DNA of 6,887 nucleotides. Origin: Thermoflexales bacterium (lineage in GTDB: Bacteria; Chloroflexota; Anaerolineae; S140-20). Of the stretch, positions 6,852 through 6,887 are shown one piece after another (within the stretch, counting starts at the first letter, position 1; each line of letters opens with the position of its first letter). The notes beneath the pieces were generated by a model. The model made no database searches. It saw nothing but the letters and a program-made list of their open reading frames with translations, and was not told the origin of the DNA. Position numbers and translations under genes: made by a program. The DNA lies in the NCBI GenBank assembly GCA_015484715.1, contig WFUY01000473.1, positions 1-6,887 of the forward strand, in the 5' to 3' direction.

Positions 6852-6887
6852 CTACCCTCCCTCTCCCACGGTGATCTCCCCCAGCAC
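6852..6887 (-). CDS. Possible C-terminal tail of an upstream gene (partial, unidentified)
   Basis: One minus-strand frame reads VLGEITVGEGG and stops at TAG (6852-6854), 3 nt before the GTG of the YfhO-like gene and overlapping its ribosome site region. Another frame ends at a TGA overlapping that GTG (GTGA, ending CGG TGA), and a third stays open. The close packing suggests that an upstream gene on the same strand ends here and is translationally coupled. Only about 11 codons are visible, so neither the frame nor the product can be settled. Confidence 0.3.
   Translation of the reverse strand: MLGEITVGEGG
6855..6860 (-). promoter_or_regulatory. Ribosome binding site deciding the GTG start of the YfhO-like gene
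   Basis: GGAGGG on the minus strand lies 6 nt before the GTG at 6846-6848. The next candidate start, ATG at 6825-6827, is preceded only by a G-run directly against the codon, so the upstream GTG is preferred. Confidence 0.65.

Noticed and set aside
1..6887. Mobile element, CRISPR array, toxin-antitoxin or defence system
   Set aside because: No transposase, integrase, direct-repeat array, tRNA attachment site or small gene pair is visible. The gene content is housekeeping plus one membrane protein.

Overview
The window is a GC-rich stretch of ordinary bacterial chromosome. Every supported gene lies on the minus strand, so transcription runs from high to low coordinates: tail of an unidentified ORF (about 6887-6852), a polytopic YfhO-family membrane protein (6848-4473), a four-domain ribosomal protein S1-like RNA-binding protein (4435-3152), the AAA+ protease ATPase ClpC (2988-496), and the 5' part of a divergent prolyl-tRNA-synthetase-like gene (390 to the left edge). 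The ClpC architecture and wording (two Clp_N repeats, UVR-type middle domain, LGF ClpP loop) beside a free-standing four-repeat S1 protein and a large YfhO-like protein suggest Chloroflexota, perhaps the Anaerolineae/Thermoflexia side. This is recognition from memory, not a database result; other high-GC Gram-positive-like phyla are possible.

Region by region: the membrane protein starts at a GTG with a clear GGAGGG ribosome site. Its last codons and stop carry a good sigma-70-type promoter (TTGCCT, 16 nt, TATAAT) that must serve the S1 gene 37 bases further on. A GC-rich hairpin lies just past the S1 stop, followed by a 163-base gap with a tandem TCAAC repeat whose 7+3+7 geometry resembles a CtsR box, then clpC on a GTG start. 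After clpC a 105-base gap carries two hairpins, the larger a perfect 11-bp stem, before the ProRS-like gene.

Functionally this is a housekeeping/proteostasis neighbourhood: S1 for mRNA binding in translation, ClpC for protein unfolding and ClpP-dependent degradation, and a tRNA-synthetase relative. I see no mobile element, CRISPR array, tRNA, rRNA or new multi-gene system. The items most worth a second look are the ProRS-like ORF, which has lost the GPTHEE stretch and the motif 2 FRxE residues, and a near-perfect 32-bp inverted repeat exactly at the left edge, which looks like a fold-back at a contig end.
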